Shown piece by piece: positions 1-5,129 of a stretch of DNA of 7,417 nt (its first letter is position 1; each line of letters opens with the position of its first letter). The notes beneath the pieces were generated by a model. It did no database searches. It saw nothing but the letters and a program-made list of their open reading frames with translations, and was not told the origin of the DNA. Made by a program: the position numbers and the translations under genes. The stretch comes from Christensenella sp. UBA1224. Its GTDB lineage: Bacteria > Bacillota > Clostridia > Christensenellales > Aristaeellaceae. Location of the stretch: NCBI GenBank assembly GCA_002309235.1, contig DBXA01000042.1:2630-10046 (forward strand), given 5' to 3'.

Positions 1-593
1 CCCTCGGCCCTTACCGCCGGGTCCGGGGATTCGAGCAGATCCCTGTACAGATTCTCTTCATCGACAAAGCCGGTATCCGGACCGAGGTTTGCCCTTACCG
101 TGGTCGCGGTGTGGTAGATGTGCTGGATGCGGAAGCCCGGGTTGTAGCGCCAGTAGACGTGGCGGCCCACAAGGCGCTTCGAAAGATGATGGCGTATGGA
201 AGGAAGCTCCCTTCCCGGCACCTTGATCGCGCCGAAGAAAGGCTGGGTGCGGATCAGACGCGGGTATCCGGGGTCATAGCCTTCTTCCATGAGGACATAG
301 GTCACAAGGCTCTGCTCCGTATCCAGTATCCAGCTCTTGTTGATAAGCCCTTTGCCGGATCCGGGCTGCACGTGTACGAAGTAGGTGGTATCATCGCCCT
401 TCATGCATTCGTAGGTCTCCCATACGTAGGGCTGTCCCTTTTCGGCGATCTGGACGTTTTCCCCATCCAGGAAATTGAGTGAGAGCTCACTCCCGTCATC
501 CATCACCAGATGGAAGTGCTTTCCGCCGAGCTCATGGCAGAACGCTGCCTTATACTGGCTCAGGCCTATAAATCTCGGATCGACTTTGCCCAT
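1..593 (-). CDS. MoaF-like protein, partial (C-terminus outside window)
   Basis: The minus-strand frame is open from an ATG at 593 to the window edge, giving 197 codons and no stop. An AAGGAAGGAG ribosome binding site lies about 7 nt before the ATG. Residues about 20-100 read as a small beta-rich domain (DDGSELSLNF, then YECMKGDDTTYFVHV and SWILD), which resembles the N-terminal MoaF domain. Residues about 134-161 carry LVGRHVYWRYNPGFRIQHIYH, close to what I recall of the MoaF C-terminal domain. MoaF proteins are calycin-like barrels first named from molybdenum cofactor operons, but their biochemical role is unclear and no other molybdenum gene is visible here. The protein looks cytoplasmic, with no signal peptide or membrane segment. 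It lies 56 bp downstream of the ATPase gene on the same strand, so it may be co-transcribed. The family call rests on pattern memory, not a search. Confidence 0.7.
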   Translation of the reverse strand, partial: MGKVDPRFIGLSQYKAAFCHELGGKHFHLVMDDGSELSLNFLDGENVQIAEKGQPYVWETYECMKGDDTTYFVHVQPGSGKGLINKSWILDTEQSLVTYVLMEEGYDPGYPRLIRTQPFFGAIKVPGRELPSIRHHLSKRLVGRHVYWRYNPGFRIQHIYHTATTVRANLGPDTGFVDEENLYRDLLESPDPAVRAE

Positions 594-628
594 GAATGCT
601 CCTTCCTTTCCTGTTAGATCTGTGTTTT

Positions 629-651
629 CAGCCTGATCGAGGCTGTTTTTT
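629..651 (+). terminator. Small hairpin with T-tract, oriented for plus-strand transcripts
   Basis: CAGCCT (629-634) and AGGCTG (640-645) form a 6-bp stem with a 5-nt loop, followed on the plus strand by six T (646-651). The flanking genes are both on the minus strand, where the hairpin is followed by AAAAC instead of a T-run. As a terminator it would therefore stop antisense transcription. It overlaps the stop codon of the ATPase gene. The short stem makes this a weak call. Confidence 0.3.
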
Positions 652-1945
652 ACTTTTCAATTATATGCGTATCTGTAAGGAAATCATATACGTTTACGGT
701 CAGGATGCCGCTGTCGTCATACTGAGCGGGCACCGGATCGCCTGTGATGATGATCTTCCTGAACGAATCATCAATCTTCCGAAGGGGCCTGGTTTCCTGA
801 TCTCTCTTGTCAGAGTCCGGCATGGAATAAGCGGATTGGATATAGTATCTGGCAGATCCCAGATTGCAGATGAAATCCACTTCCAGCTGTTTCCGGATCG
901 ACTTTCCCTGATCGTTCCTTTCCGAAACGGGCACGACCCCGACGTCTACATTGCAGCCTCGCATCCTGAGCTCATTATAAATGACGTTTTCCATCAGATG
1001 GGTCGGTTCATACTGACGGAAGTGTACCCTTGCATTTCGAAGGCCGACATCCGAGAAATAGAATTTCTTAGGGGTCTCAATGTACGCTTTTCCTTTGATA
1101 TCGTATCTTGCCGCTGCTTCCAGCAGAAAAGAATCCTCAAAATACCGGAGATATCGGTTGATCGTTGCGGAGGTTATTCTGGATCTTTTCACGCTGTGAA
1201 AGGTGTTTTTCAGTTTTTCCGCGTTCGTGAGGCTTCCAACAGACGATGAAACGATATTCAGCAGATCTTCAAGCTCTCCTCGATTCCGGACTTTATGCCT
1301 CTCGACGATATCACGGATATAGATCTCATTAAACAGGGCGGACAGAGTCTCCGCCTTGTCCGAAGGGCTTTCTCTGAGTACTACAAGGGGGATGCCGCCG
1401 TAGAGCATGTATTCAGACAGTCCCATATACCTGTCGCCTTTGTATACGGACATAAACTCCGAAAAACTGAGCGGATACATGTGAACCTCGTCCCCGCGCC
1501 CGGCAAATTCCGTAACGATATCACTTGACAGAAATCTTGCGTTGCTGCCTGTCACATATACATCCAGGCTGCTCCTGCGGAGATACCCGTTCAGCACGGC
1601 CTCAAAAGCATCCATCAGCTGGACTTCATCAAGCAGCAGATAATACTGCCCCGGATCGGTAATAAGGGAAGAGATATAATCTGTGAATTTTACGGGATCG
1701 ACTTTTCGATTCTGTTTCTGGAGCTCGATCGGGTTTTCACCGATCTTCATCAGATCATCGGCCGAATCGAACGCAAACCGGATGATATGATCATCCGCTA
1801 TGCCGCATTCCTGAAGATGCCGATAAAAAAGGACGTTCAACAGGTAAGACTTACCGCATCTGCGGACGCCCGTGATAATTTTGACTTGTCCGTTGTGCTT
1901 CGTGCTGATCAGCTTCTGCAGATAATGATCACGTCTGATCTCCAT
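650..1945 (-). CDS. AAA+ ATPase with C-terminal DUF4143 domain
   Basis: This 431-aa protein belongs to the widespread family of prokaryotic ATPases with an AAA_14-type N-terminal domain and a DUF4143 C-terminal domain. The Walker A motif GVRRCGKS is at residues 26-33 and Walker B YLLLDEVQ at 102-109. A sensor-like TGSNA is at 132-136 and AGRG at 148-151. The middle part (about 200-300) looks like a winged-helix region. The C-terminal part (about 320-360) has ENVIYNELR followed by LEVDFI, the pattern of a restriction-endonuclease-like fold, although I cannot confirm an intact catalytic site. Family members are cytoplasmic and mostly uncharacterised; nucleic-acid or accessory-defence roles have been guessed. 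The length is normal for the family and no frameshift is seen. The ATG at 1945 has purine-rich GGAAGGA and AGAAGG sequences upstream. The gene has its own promoter region with paired direct repeats, so it is probably regulated apart from the operon at 2173-3855. Confidence 0.9.
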   Translation of the reverse strand: MEIRRDHYLQKLISTKHNGQVKIITGVRRCGKSYLLNVLFYRHLQECGIADDHIIRFAFDSADDLMKIGENPIELQKQNRKVDPVKFTDYISSLITDPGQYYLLLDEVQLMDAFEAVLNGYLRRSSLDVYVTGSNARFLSSDIVTEFAGRGDEVHMYPLSFSEFMSVYKGDRYMGLSEYMLYGGIPLVVLRESPSDKAETLSALFNEIYIRDIVERHKVRNRGELEDLLNIVSSSVGSLTNAEKLKNTFHSVKRSRITSATINRYLRYFEDSFLLEAAARYDIKGKAYIETPKKFYFSDVGLRNARVHFRQYEPTHLMENVIYNELRMRGCNVDVGVVPVSERNDQGKSIRKQLEVDFICNLGSARYYIQSAYSMPDSDKRDQETRPLRKIDDSFRKIIITGDPVPAQYDDSGILTVNVYDFLTDTHIIEK

Positions 1946-1963
1946 GTGCCTTCTGTCCTTCCG

Positions 1964-1998
1964 GAAAAGATTTTTGCAGCATTTCGCACTTTTCTATT
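1964..1998. repeat. 35-bp direct repeat, copy 1 (ATPase promoter/leader)
   Basis: This copy matches positions 2037-2071 at 31 of 35 bases, with the first 18 bases identical. It lies between the -10 element and the start codon of the ATPase gene and touches the -10 itself. Its position suggests a protein-binding site or a leader element, which is an inference. Confidence 0.65.
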
Positions 1999-2024
1999 AT
2001 AGAATAGCACAGAAAAGAGCGGAA
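1996..2024 (-). promoter_or_regulatory. Putative promoter of the AAA+/DUF4143 ATPase gene
   Basis: On the minus strand a perfect TATAAT is at 2001-1996. The best-placed -35 at 17-nt spacing (2024-2019, TTCCGC) is poor. The -10 sits inside a short inverted repeat, TTCTA-TTA-TAGAA (1992-2004). A good -10, weak -35 and flanking repeats fit a regulated promoter. Confidence 0.5.
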
Positions 2025-2036
2025 GAAAAGCATGTA

Positions 2037-2071
2037 GAAAAGATTTTTGCAGCAAATTGCATTTTTCTATT
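2037..2071. repeat. 35-bp direct repeat, copy 2 (upstream of ATPase promoter)
   Basis: This is the second copy of the repeat at 1964-1998, offset by 73 bp and lying upstream of the putative -35 of the ATPase gene. The two copies bracket the promoter. The rest of the gap, 2072-2172, holds no gene or clear terminator that I can see. Confidence 0.65.
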
Positions 2072-2172
2072 CCGGATAAGCTGGTTTGACAGCGTAAAGC
2101 CTGTTATCAGAACCTCATAAAGTTTCCGGCAGAGTGTATATAGCTGTTTTGATTTTCGGGAGGAAATAGGGG

Positions 2173-3312
2173 CTATTGTGTCATACAGGCCGCGAGATCG
2201 ATCAGCTCCCGTTCGGCCCGGATCTCGCTGGGATAAGGATAATCTTTGGCTGTTTTTTCAAAACGCTCCAGCACCGTCTTCGCTTTTTCCGGATCCTTTT
2301 CCCCAAGGAGCGCATACGCGTATTCCGTGCGCAGCACGGAAGGATACCGGCTCATAGACTGCATGAATCTCAGCTGTTCCCTGCTGCGCATCTCATCCAG
2401 GGTATCCTGCCTGTTCTGCCCGATCAGTTCTATGAATATCCTGTCGCAGGTCAAAAGACAGCGGTGCAGCCCCACGACGCCGTTCTCCCCGGAAAGGATA
2501 TCCGCCATCCGCCGGTCCGCCTCCACAAACCGCCTCTCATCCATGAGACGGCTGCAGGCCAGAACGCCCATGATGGCTATGATCCCGTTCTTCATCGCTT
2601 CATCCGAGGGCATGTAAAACCATTCCGGGGGCATATCCTTTACCCTGACGCCGCGGGAGCTCATTTCATTCGCCTTCATCTCCGTCCAGAAAGCCCGTAC
2701 GGCTTCCGGATCACGGGAAAGATCAAGGGCATTCCTTCCATCGTTGTTCACAGGCCCGGTGTTGAGGGGAAGACCGTTTATCAGCGCGAGCGCGATGCCG
2801 AAGACCGCCGGAAACATCAGAACGACCCGGCCCAATGACCACGCCGGACACAGAAACGCCAGCCCGCCGAAAAGGAGCCCGGTGATCACATTCAGCAGCG
2901 CTCCGCCGAAATTATAGAGCATGACAGGCATTTTTCCATCCTTCAGATCGGGAGGGCACATCAGGCACTGGCCGCCTGTTCCTGCCAGGGAAAGCTTTTT
3001 GAAGCGGATCTTACCCTCTTCCTTCACCCACATGAGGCTGAAGATCCGAAAAGAGCTGAACTTATAGCCCGCAGCCAGGCCGAAGACAAGATGCCCCACC
3101 TCATGTATCACGATCTGGATCAGCATAGACGCGTACATGCAAAGGAATAGGAAGGCCGCCTGAAGGATACGGCCGGCTTTTGATGCCCCGCCGCCGGCGA
3201 GACGCTCCAGATAGGACATGATCAGTATGCCGCAGGCAGCGCCGATCAGCGCATAGCCGATCAAAACAGGCCATGGCTGTTTGGAATTCTTTTTTTGTTT
3301 CACGGTATTCAT
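2173..3312 (-). CDS. M50-type (site-2 protease-like) integral membrane zinc metallopeptidase
   Basis: This 379-aa membrane protein is predicted to be a zinc-dependent peptidase that cleaves within or beside the membrane. Numbering from the ATG at 3312, hydrophobic segments lie at about 15-33 and 49-69, the latter leading into HEVGH at 70-74, the HExxH zinc motif with its catalytic Glu71. Two more hydrophobic segments are at about 132-156 and 161-183. NDG at 190-192 supplies a likely third metal ligand, Asp191, as in the M50 (N)DG motif. Residues about 200-379 form a soluble, charged, helix-rich tail of TPR-like character that is longer than in minimal members. A TTG nine bases upstream (3321) is an alternative start. 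I chose the ATG because it sits 2 nt after the DUF4160 stop codon, although neither start has a strong ribosome binding site. Translation is probably coupled to the upstream gene. The substrate is unknown. Confidence 0.8.
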   Translation of the reverse strand: MNTVKQKKNSKQPWPVLIGYALIGAACGILIMSYLERLAGGGASKAGRILQAAFLFLCMYASMLIQIVIHEVGHLVFGLAAGYKFSSFRIFSLMWVKEEGKIRFKKLSLAGTGGQCLMCPPDLKDGKMPVMLYNFGGALLNVITGLLFGGLAFLCPAWSLGRVVLMFPAVFGIALALINGLPLNTGPVNNDGRNALDLSRDPEAVRAFWTEMKANEMSSRGVRVKDMPPEWFYMPSDEAMKNGIIAIMGVLACSRLMDERRFVEADRRMADILSGENGVVGLHRCLLTCDRIFIELIGQNRQDTLDEMRSREQLRFMQSMSRYPSVLRTEYAYALLGEKDPEKAKTVLERFEKTAKDYPYPSEIRAERELIDLAACMTQ

Positions 3313-3314
3313 TG

Positions 3315-3593
3315 TTAACAATAGAAATCAGTCTGCCCGAATGTTTCTGCCCATTTGCTGACGATATCAGCGCTTCTCGCTTCGATGATCTTCATCATAA
3401 TACGCAGTTCACGGTCCGGTATTCGGGAATTATTGTTCTGCAGCAGGGATTGACCTGACCTGGTGATCCATATCTTTGTTGCATTTGCTGATGGCTTGCC
3501 CTTCGCGATATGCACATGTATGGGTTCTAACGGATCGTTTTCGTTGATCCAGAAATAAATAATATAACTGCCGATCTTAAACAGCTGAGGCAT
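3315..3593 (-). CDS. DUF4160 family small protein
   Basis: This 92-aa protein starts MPQLFKIGSYIIYFW and carries HVHIAKG at about residues 26-32, matching the DUF4160 family as I know it. The start at 3593 is chosen over the in-frame ATG at 3608 because GGAGG lies 8 nt before it. The upstream ATG overlaps that ribosome binding site and would add only five residues. The gene overlaps the end of its upstream partner by 17 bp, so the two are translationally linked. DUF4160 proteins often sit beside small partner genes, and toxin-antitoxin-like roles have been suggested for such pairs; no activity can be read from this sequence. It is predicted cytoplasmic, with no membrane segment. Confidence 0.85.
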   Translation of the reverse strand: MPQLFKIGSYIIYFWINENDPLEPIHVHIAKGKPSANATKIWITRSGQSLLQNNNSRIPDRELRIMMKIIEARSADIVSKWAETFGQTDFYC

Positions 3594-3855
3594 GCTCGAA
3601 GCCTCCATCTCTGGCTAACTCAATAATAGTTGCTGAAAGGCTCTGGATAAGTTCCTGGAGATCTGCGATCTCGTCGGCGGTATATCCTTCTATCTTTTCC
3701 CACCGATAGTCAGGCAGCCAGCATGTGGCAGATTTAAAACCGTGATCGATCGGTTTTTCGATACAAACTTTTACTGTCTCCCGCCCTTCGGAAAGAATAC
3801 TTTCAGAGTGTACGATCTCGGTTTCGTCAGGCAATGTCATAAACGGATACAGCAT
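3577..3855 (-). CDS. Conserved hypothetical protein, first gene of the DUF4160/M50 operon
   Basis: This 92-aa protein begins MLYPFMTLPDETEIVHSE and ends GGFEHASAV. I recognise this as a type of small conserved protein that occurs beside DUF4160 genes in Clostridia, but it has no function that I know of. The middle (KVCIEKPIDHGFKSATCWLPDYRW) suggests a beta-rich fold and the last third is helical. It has no signal peptide or membrane segment. An AAGGAG lies about 11 nt before the ATG at 3855, and the promoter at 3897-3925 is directly upstream, so this is the first gene of the operon. By analogy it could be the partner or antitoxin-like member of a pair with DUF4160, which is an inference from gene order only. 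Confidence 0.8.
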   Translation of the reverse strand: MLYPFMTLPDETEIVHSESILSEGRETVKVCIEKPIDHGFKSATCWLPDYRWEKIEGYTADEIADLQELIQSLSATIIELARDGGFEHASAV

Positions 3856-3896
3856 TTATTGAAACACTCCTTATCTTGAATGATACATCTGAATAT

Positions 3897-3925
3897 ATCA
3901 TAGCCGGAAAAAGGGCTTCGGTCAA
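3897..3925 (-). promoter_or_regulatory. Promoter of the three-gene operon (copy 1 of a twin promoter)
   Basis: On the minus strand TTGACC (3925-3920), a 17-nt spacer and TATGAT (3902-3897) form a strong sigma-A-type promoter. Its sequence is nearly repeated at 4273-4301, including the CTTTTTC stretch in the spacer and GGCTATGATATA around the -10. Confidence 0.8.
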
Positions 3926-3948
3926 CTCGCGGCGGATCGTTTTTCCGA

Positions 3949-3977
3949 GACTGGTTAAAGTATCGGCTTAACCCGTC
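3949..3977 (-). terminator. Inverted repeat downstream of the 58-aa gene; weak terminator candidate
   Basis: GAC-T-GGTTAA (3949-3957) pairs with TTAACC-C-GTC (3968-3977) around an 11-nt loop, with one mismatch. It begins 5 nt past the stop codon of the 58-aa gene. No T-run follows on the minus strand, so it is not a classical intrinsic terminator. It may only protect the transcript end. Confidence 0.3.
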
Positions 3978-3982
3978 AGTTC

Positions 3983-4159
3983 TCACAGATCCATACAGTC
4001 ATCGATGGAACGATCGATCCTGATATACTTTGCGGCATCGCCGAGCTCATGCTGCAATGCTTCGCGCAGCGTCATATCCCGGTATTTCTTCCGGATCTCG
4101 GCCGGATCCGCCGTGATCATAACGGTCTGGATGAAAAGGATGGCTTCTGCCCGATCCAT
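3983..4159 (-). CDS. Small hypothetical protein, 58 aa
   Basis: I do not recognise this protein. It begins MDRAEAILFIQTVMITADP and ends DCMDL; it is charged, probably mostly helical, and has no clear membrane segment. The ATG at 4159 is preceded by GGGGAGGTGAC, a very strong ribosome binding site ending about 4 nt before the start. An upstream in-frame ATG at 4240 would give 85 aa but lacks a ribosome binding site, and its extra residues would be encoded by the leader hairpin. A promoter at 4273-4301 gives a leader of roughly 105 nt that contains the hairpin at 4184-4221. The gene shares its promoter type with the downstream DUF4160/M50 operon, so they may respond to the same conditions. The combination of promoter, ribosome binding site and open frame makes it a convincing gene. 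Confidence 0.7.
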   Translation of the reverse strand: MDRAEAILFIQTVMITADPAEIRKKYRDMTLREALQHELGDAAKYIRIDRSIDDCMDL

Positions 4160-4183
4160 GCTGTCACCTCCCCGGGGCGGTCT

Positions 4184-4221
4184 CCGCAGGCTAAACCTAT
4201 ATATAAGGGTTTGGACTGCGG
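4184..4221 (-). promoter_or_regulatory. Leader hairpin (H1) upstream of the 58-aa gene
   Basis: CCGCAG-g-CTAAACC (4184-4197) pairs with GGTTTGG-a-CTGCGG (4208-4221), giving 13 bp including one G-T pair and interrupted by one G-A mismatch. The 10-nt loop contains TATATATAA. In the minus-strand transcript it ends about 11 nt upstream of the GGGGAGGTGAC ribosome binding site. Its right arm and loop resemble those of hairpin H2 at 4551-4597, so it belongs to the same family as the array hairpins. A role in translation control is an inference. Confidence 0.6.
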
Positions 4222-4272
4222 ATCCTGTCCCTCGGGTCATTTTAACGTTGATTATCTGATGGCTGCGTTTAT

Positions 4273-4301
4273 ATCATAGCCGAAAAAGGATCAGCGGTCA
4301 A
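4273..4301 (-). promoter_or_regulatory. Promoter of the 58-aa gene (copy 2 of a twin promoter)
   Basis: On the minus strand TTGACC (4301-4296), a 17-nt spacer and TATGAT (4278-4273) are followed by ATA, as in the promoter at 3897-3925. The predicted transcript start is near 4266. Confidence 0.8.
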
Positions 4302-4433
4302 CATAAGGCGGAATGCTGTCACGTTCGGTTTTCACTTGTCGACTGCTTCTCCAATCTGAATAGGTGCCGGTCGTTCAGGAACAGGAATGCGAACGCTGTT
4401 TCAATAGGCTGTCTGACTGGCGGGAAATTCTTT
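4302..4433. other. Gene-free stretch before the structured repeat array
   Basis: I see no plausible gene, RNA or strong promoter here. The only notable item is CGGGAAATTCTT at 4421-4432, which is identical to the left-arm start of hairpin H3 at 4731-4742. It may be the remnant of a further array unit. Confidence 0.5.
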
Positions 4434-4597
4434 GCTGCACTTTCGAAGTAAGCGGGGCTCATGGTTTGTCCTGCCAACTTGCGAAGTGCAGCGGTAAACT
4501 CTCGGCAGAGAAGAGATGTCAGAAGTAGATATTTCGAAAATGACGTCTCCCGATTCGTAGTCTAAACCTTATATATAGGGGTTTAGACTACGAATCG
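4434..4597. repeat. Structured repeat unit R1 (stem-loop A1, linker, hairpin H2)
   Basis: Stem-loop A1 pairs GCTGCACTT (4434-4442) with AAGTGCAGC (4484-4492). Inside it AAGT (4446-4449) pairs with ACTT (4477-4480) and GCGGG (4452-4456) pairs with CCTGC (4470-4474). GGTAAACTC follows at 4493-4501, then a linker holding ATTTCGAAAATG (4531-4542). The unit ends in hairpin H2 (4551-4597). The same order of parts recurs in R2. No coding sequence longer than 14 codons is visible. Strand and function are unknown. Confidence 0.75.
4551..4597. repeat. Perfect 18-bp hairpin H2 with TATATA loop
   Basis: The arms at 4551-4568 and 4580-4597 are perfectly complementary, with the 11-nt loop TTATATATAGG between them. 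No T-run follows on either strand, so it does not look like an intrinsic terminator. Confidence 0.85.
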
Positions 4598-4782
4598 TTA
4601 CACTTCCGAAGTAAGCAGGGCTCAAGAGCTCGCCCTGCCAACTTCGCGAAGTGTCCGGGTAAACTCCCAGCCCGGAAGAGCGACCGGGAAGCTGAGATTT
4701 GGAAAATGTCTGAACCGCAGTGTTCTCTGCCGGGAAATTCTTCTTCTACACCTATATAAGCAGGTGTAGAAGAAGAATTTCC
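4598..4782. repeat. Structured repeat unit R2 (stem-loop A2, linker, hairpin H3)
   Basis: Stem-loop A2 pairs ACACTTC (4600-4606) with GAAGTGT (4648-4654), GAAGT (4608-4612) with ACTTC (4641-4645), and GCAGGGC (4615-4621) with GCCCTGC (4632-4638). GGTAAACTC recurs at 4658-4666, here enclosed by CCGGG/CCCGG (4655-4659, 4671-4675). The linker has ATTTGGAAAATG at 4697-4708, one mismatch from R1. Hairpin H3 closes the unit. Of the three units this is the clearest example of the family. Confidence 0.75.
4733..4782. repeat. Perfect 20-bp hairpin H3 with TATATAA loop
   Basis: The arms at 4733-4752 and 4763-4782 are perfectly complementary over 20 bp, with the 10-nt loop TATATAAGCA. The arm sequence is very different from H2 apart from the A(A/C)ACC/GGT(G/T)T base pairs next to the loop. 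No terminator T-run follows. Confidence 0.85.
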
Positions 4783-4797
4783 GTCGTTACGATCTTT

Positions 4798-4904
4798 GTT
4801 ACACTCCCGAAGTCAGCAGGACCCAAGGGTCCGTCCTGCTGACTTCGCGGAGAGCAACGGTAACCGCGGGGCTCAGAAGAACTATCTGGAAAGGAAAGTG
4901 TAGA
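4798..4904. repeat. Structured repeat unit R3 (stem-loop A3, degenerate end, no closing hairpin)
   Basis: GTTACACTCCCGAAGTCAGC starts the unit as in R2. Its inner stem is a perfect 15 bp (4808-4822 with 4833-4847) around a 10-nt loop, and here the internal bulges of A1 and A2 are closed by base pairing. GGTAACCGC at 4859-4867 stands where the others have GGTAAACTC. Beyond about 4890 similarity fades, and no long TATATA-loop hairpin follows, so the copy seems truncated at its right end. Confidence 0.65.
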
Positions 4905-4918
4905 AAAAAGTGCTGTAG

Positions 4919-5107
4919 ACTGCCTTAACGGCTGAAAAGGAAGAATATCACCGCCAGCACAGACTGTTCCTTTCCATGATGAGCGCACTGGAATACATCC
5001 GGCGGCATGACGGGGATCGCGCGAAAACAGACGGGAGGCGCGATCCTGAGGCTCTGATGGCTGCCGGCCTGCAATGGCATGACAGGGCACAAAAACAACG
5101 CGGATGA
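4919..5107 (+). pseudogene. Remnant reading frame, 62 codons, no proper start
   Basis: After a TAG at 4916-4918 a plus-strand frame is open to TGA at 5105-5107. It contains LFLSMMSALEYIRRHDGD and PEALMAAGLQWHDRAQK. The composition and codons look protein-like and similar to the neighbours. The first ATG (4976) has no ribosome binding site, and an AAAAGGAAG further upstream is not followed by a start codon. It could be the C-terminal end of a lost gene, possibly of the element that brought the array. I do not recognise the family, and chance is not excluded. Confidence 0.3.
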
Positions 5108-5129
5108 GCCTCAACAGGCGATCCGCGTT
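5091..5129 (-). terminator. Intrinsic terminator of msrA
   Basis: AACGCGGAT (5097-5105) pairs with ATCCGCGTT (5121-5129), and GCCT/AGGC extends the stem around a CAAC loop. On the minus strand the hairpin is followed by GTTTTTG (5096-5090). It lies about 66 nt beyond the msrA stop codon and overlaps the end of the remnant frame on the other strand. Confidence 0.8.

Noticed and set aside
111..482. A 123-codon plus-strand frame in the left region
   Set aside because: The opposite strand carries a protein with recognisable MoaF-like motifs, a good start and a strong ribosome binding site.
2072..2172. TTGACA at 2094-2099 and a GGGAGGA-like site at 2158-2165 as plus-strand signals
   Set aside because: No -10 element at proper spacing and no plus-strand gene follows; the frame there is the shadow of the M50 peptidase gene.
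4160..4240. N-terminal extension of the 58-aa protein to 85 aa from the ATG at 4240
   Set aside because: No ribosome binding site precedes it, while the ATG at 4159 has an excellent one; the extension would be encoded by the leader hairpin.
4516..4560. Mini-frames starting ATGTCA/ATGTCT in units R1 (14 codons) and R2 (17 codons), both beginning MSE
   Set aside because: They start at non-equivalent positions of the units, end in different places and are absent in R3; the shared MSE looks like chance.
4434..4904. A CRISPR array
   Set aside because: The units are long (about 165-200 bp), diverged and internally paired; there are no short identical repeats with unique spacers and no cas gene.
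4434..4904. A retron or an integron cassette array (attC sites)
   Set aside because: No reverse transcriptase or integrase gene is in the window, and the hairpin ends do not fit the attC core-site consensus RYYYAAC/GTTRRRY.
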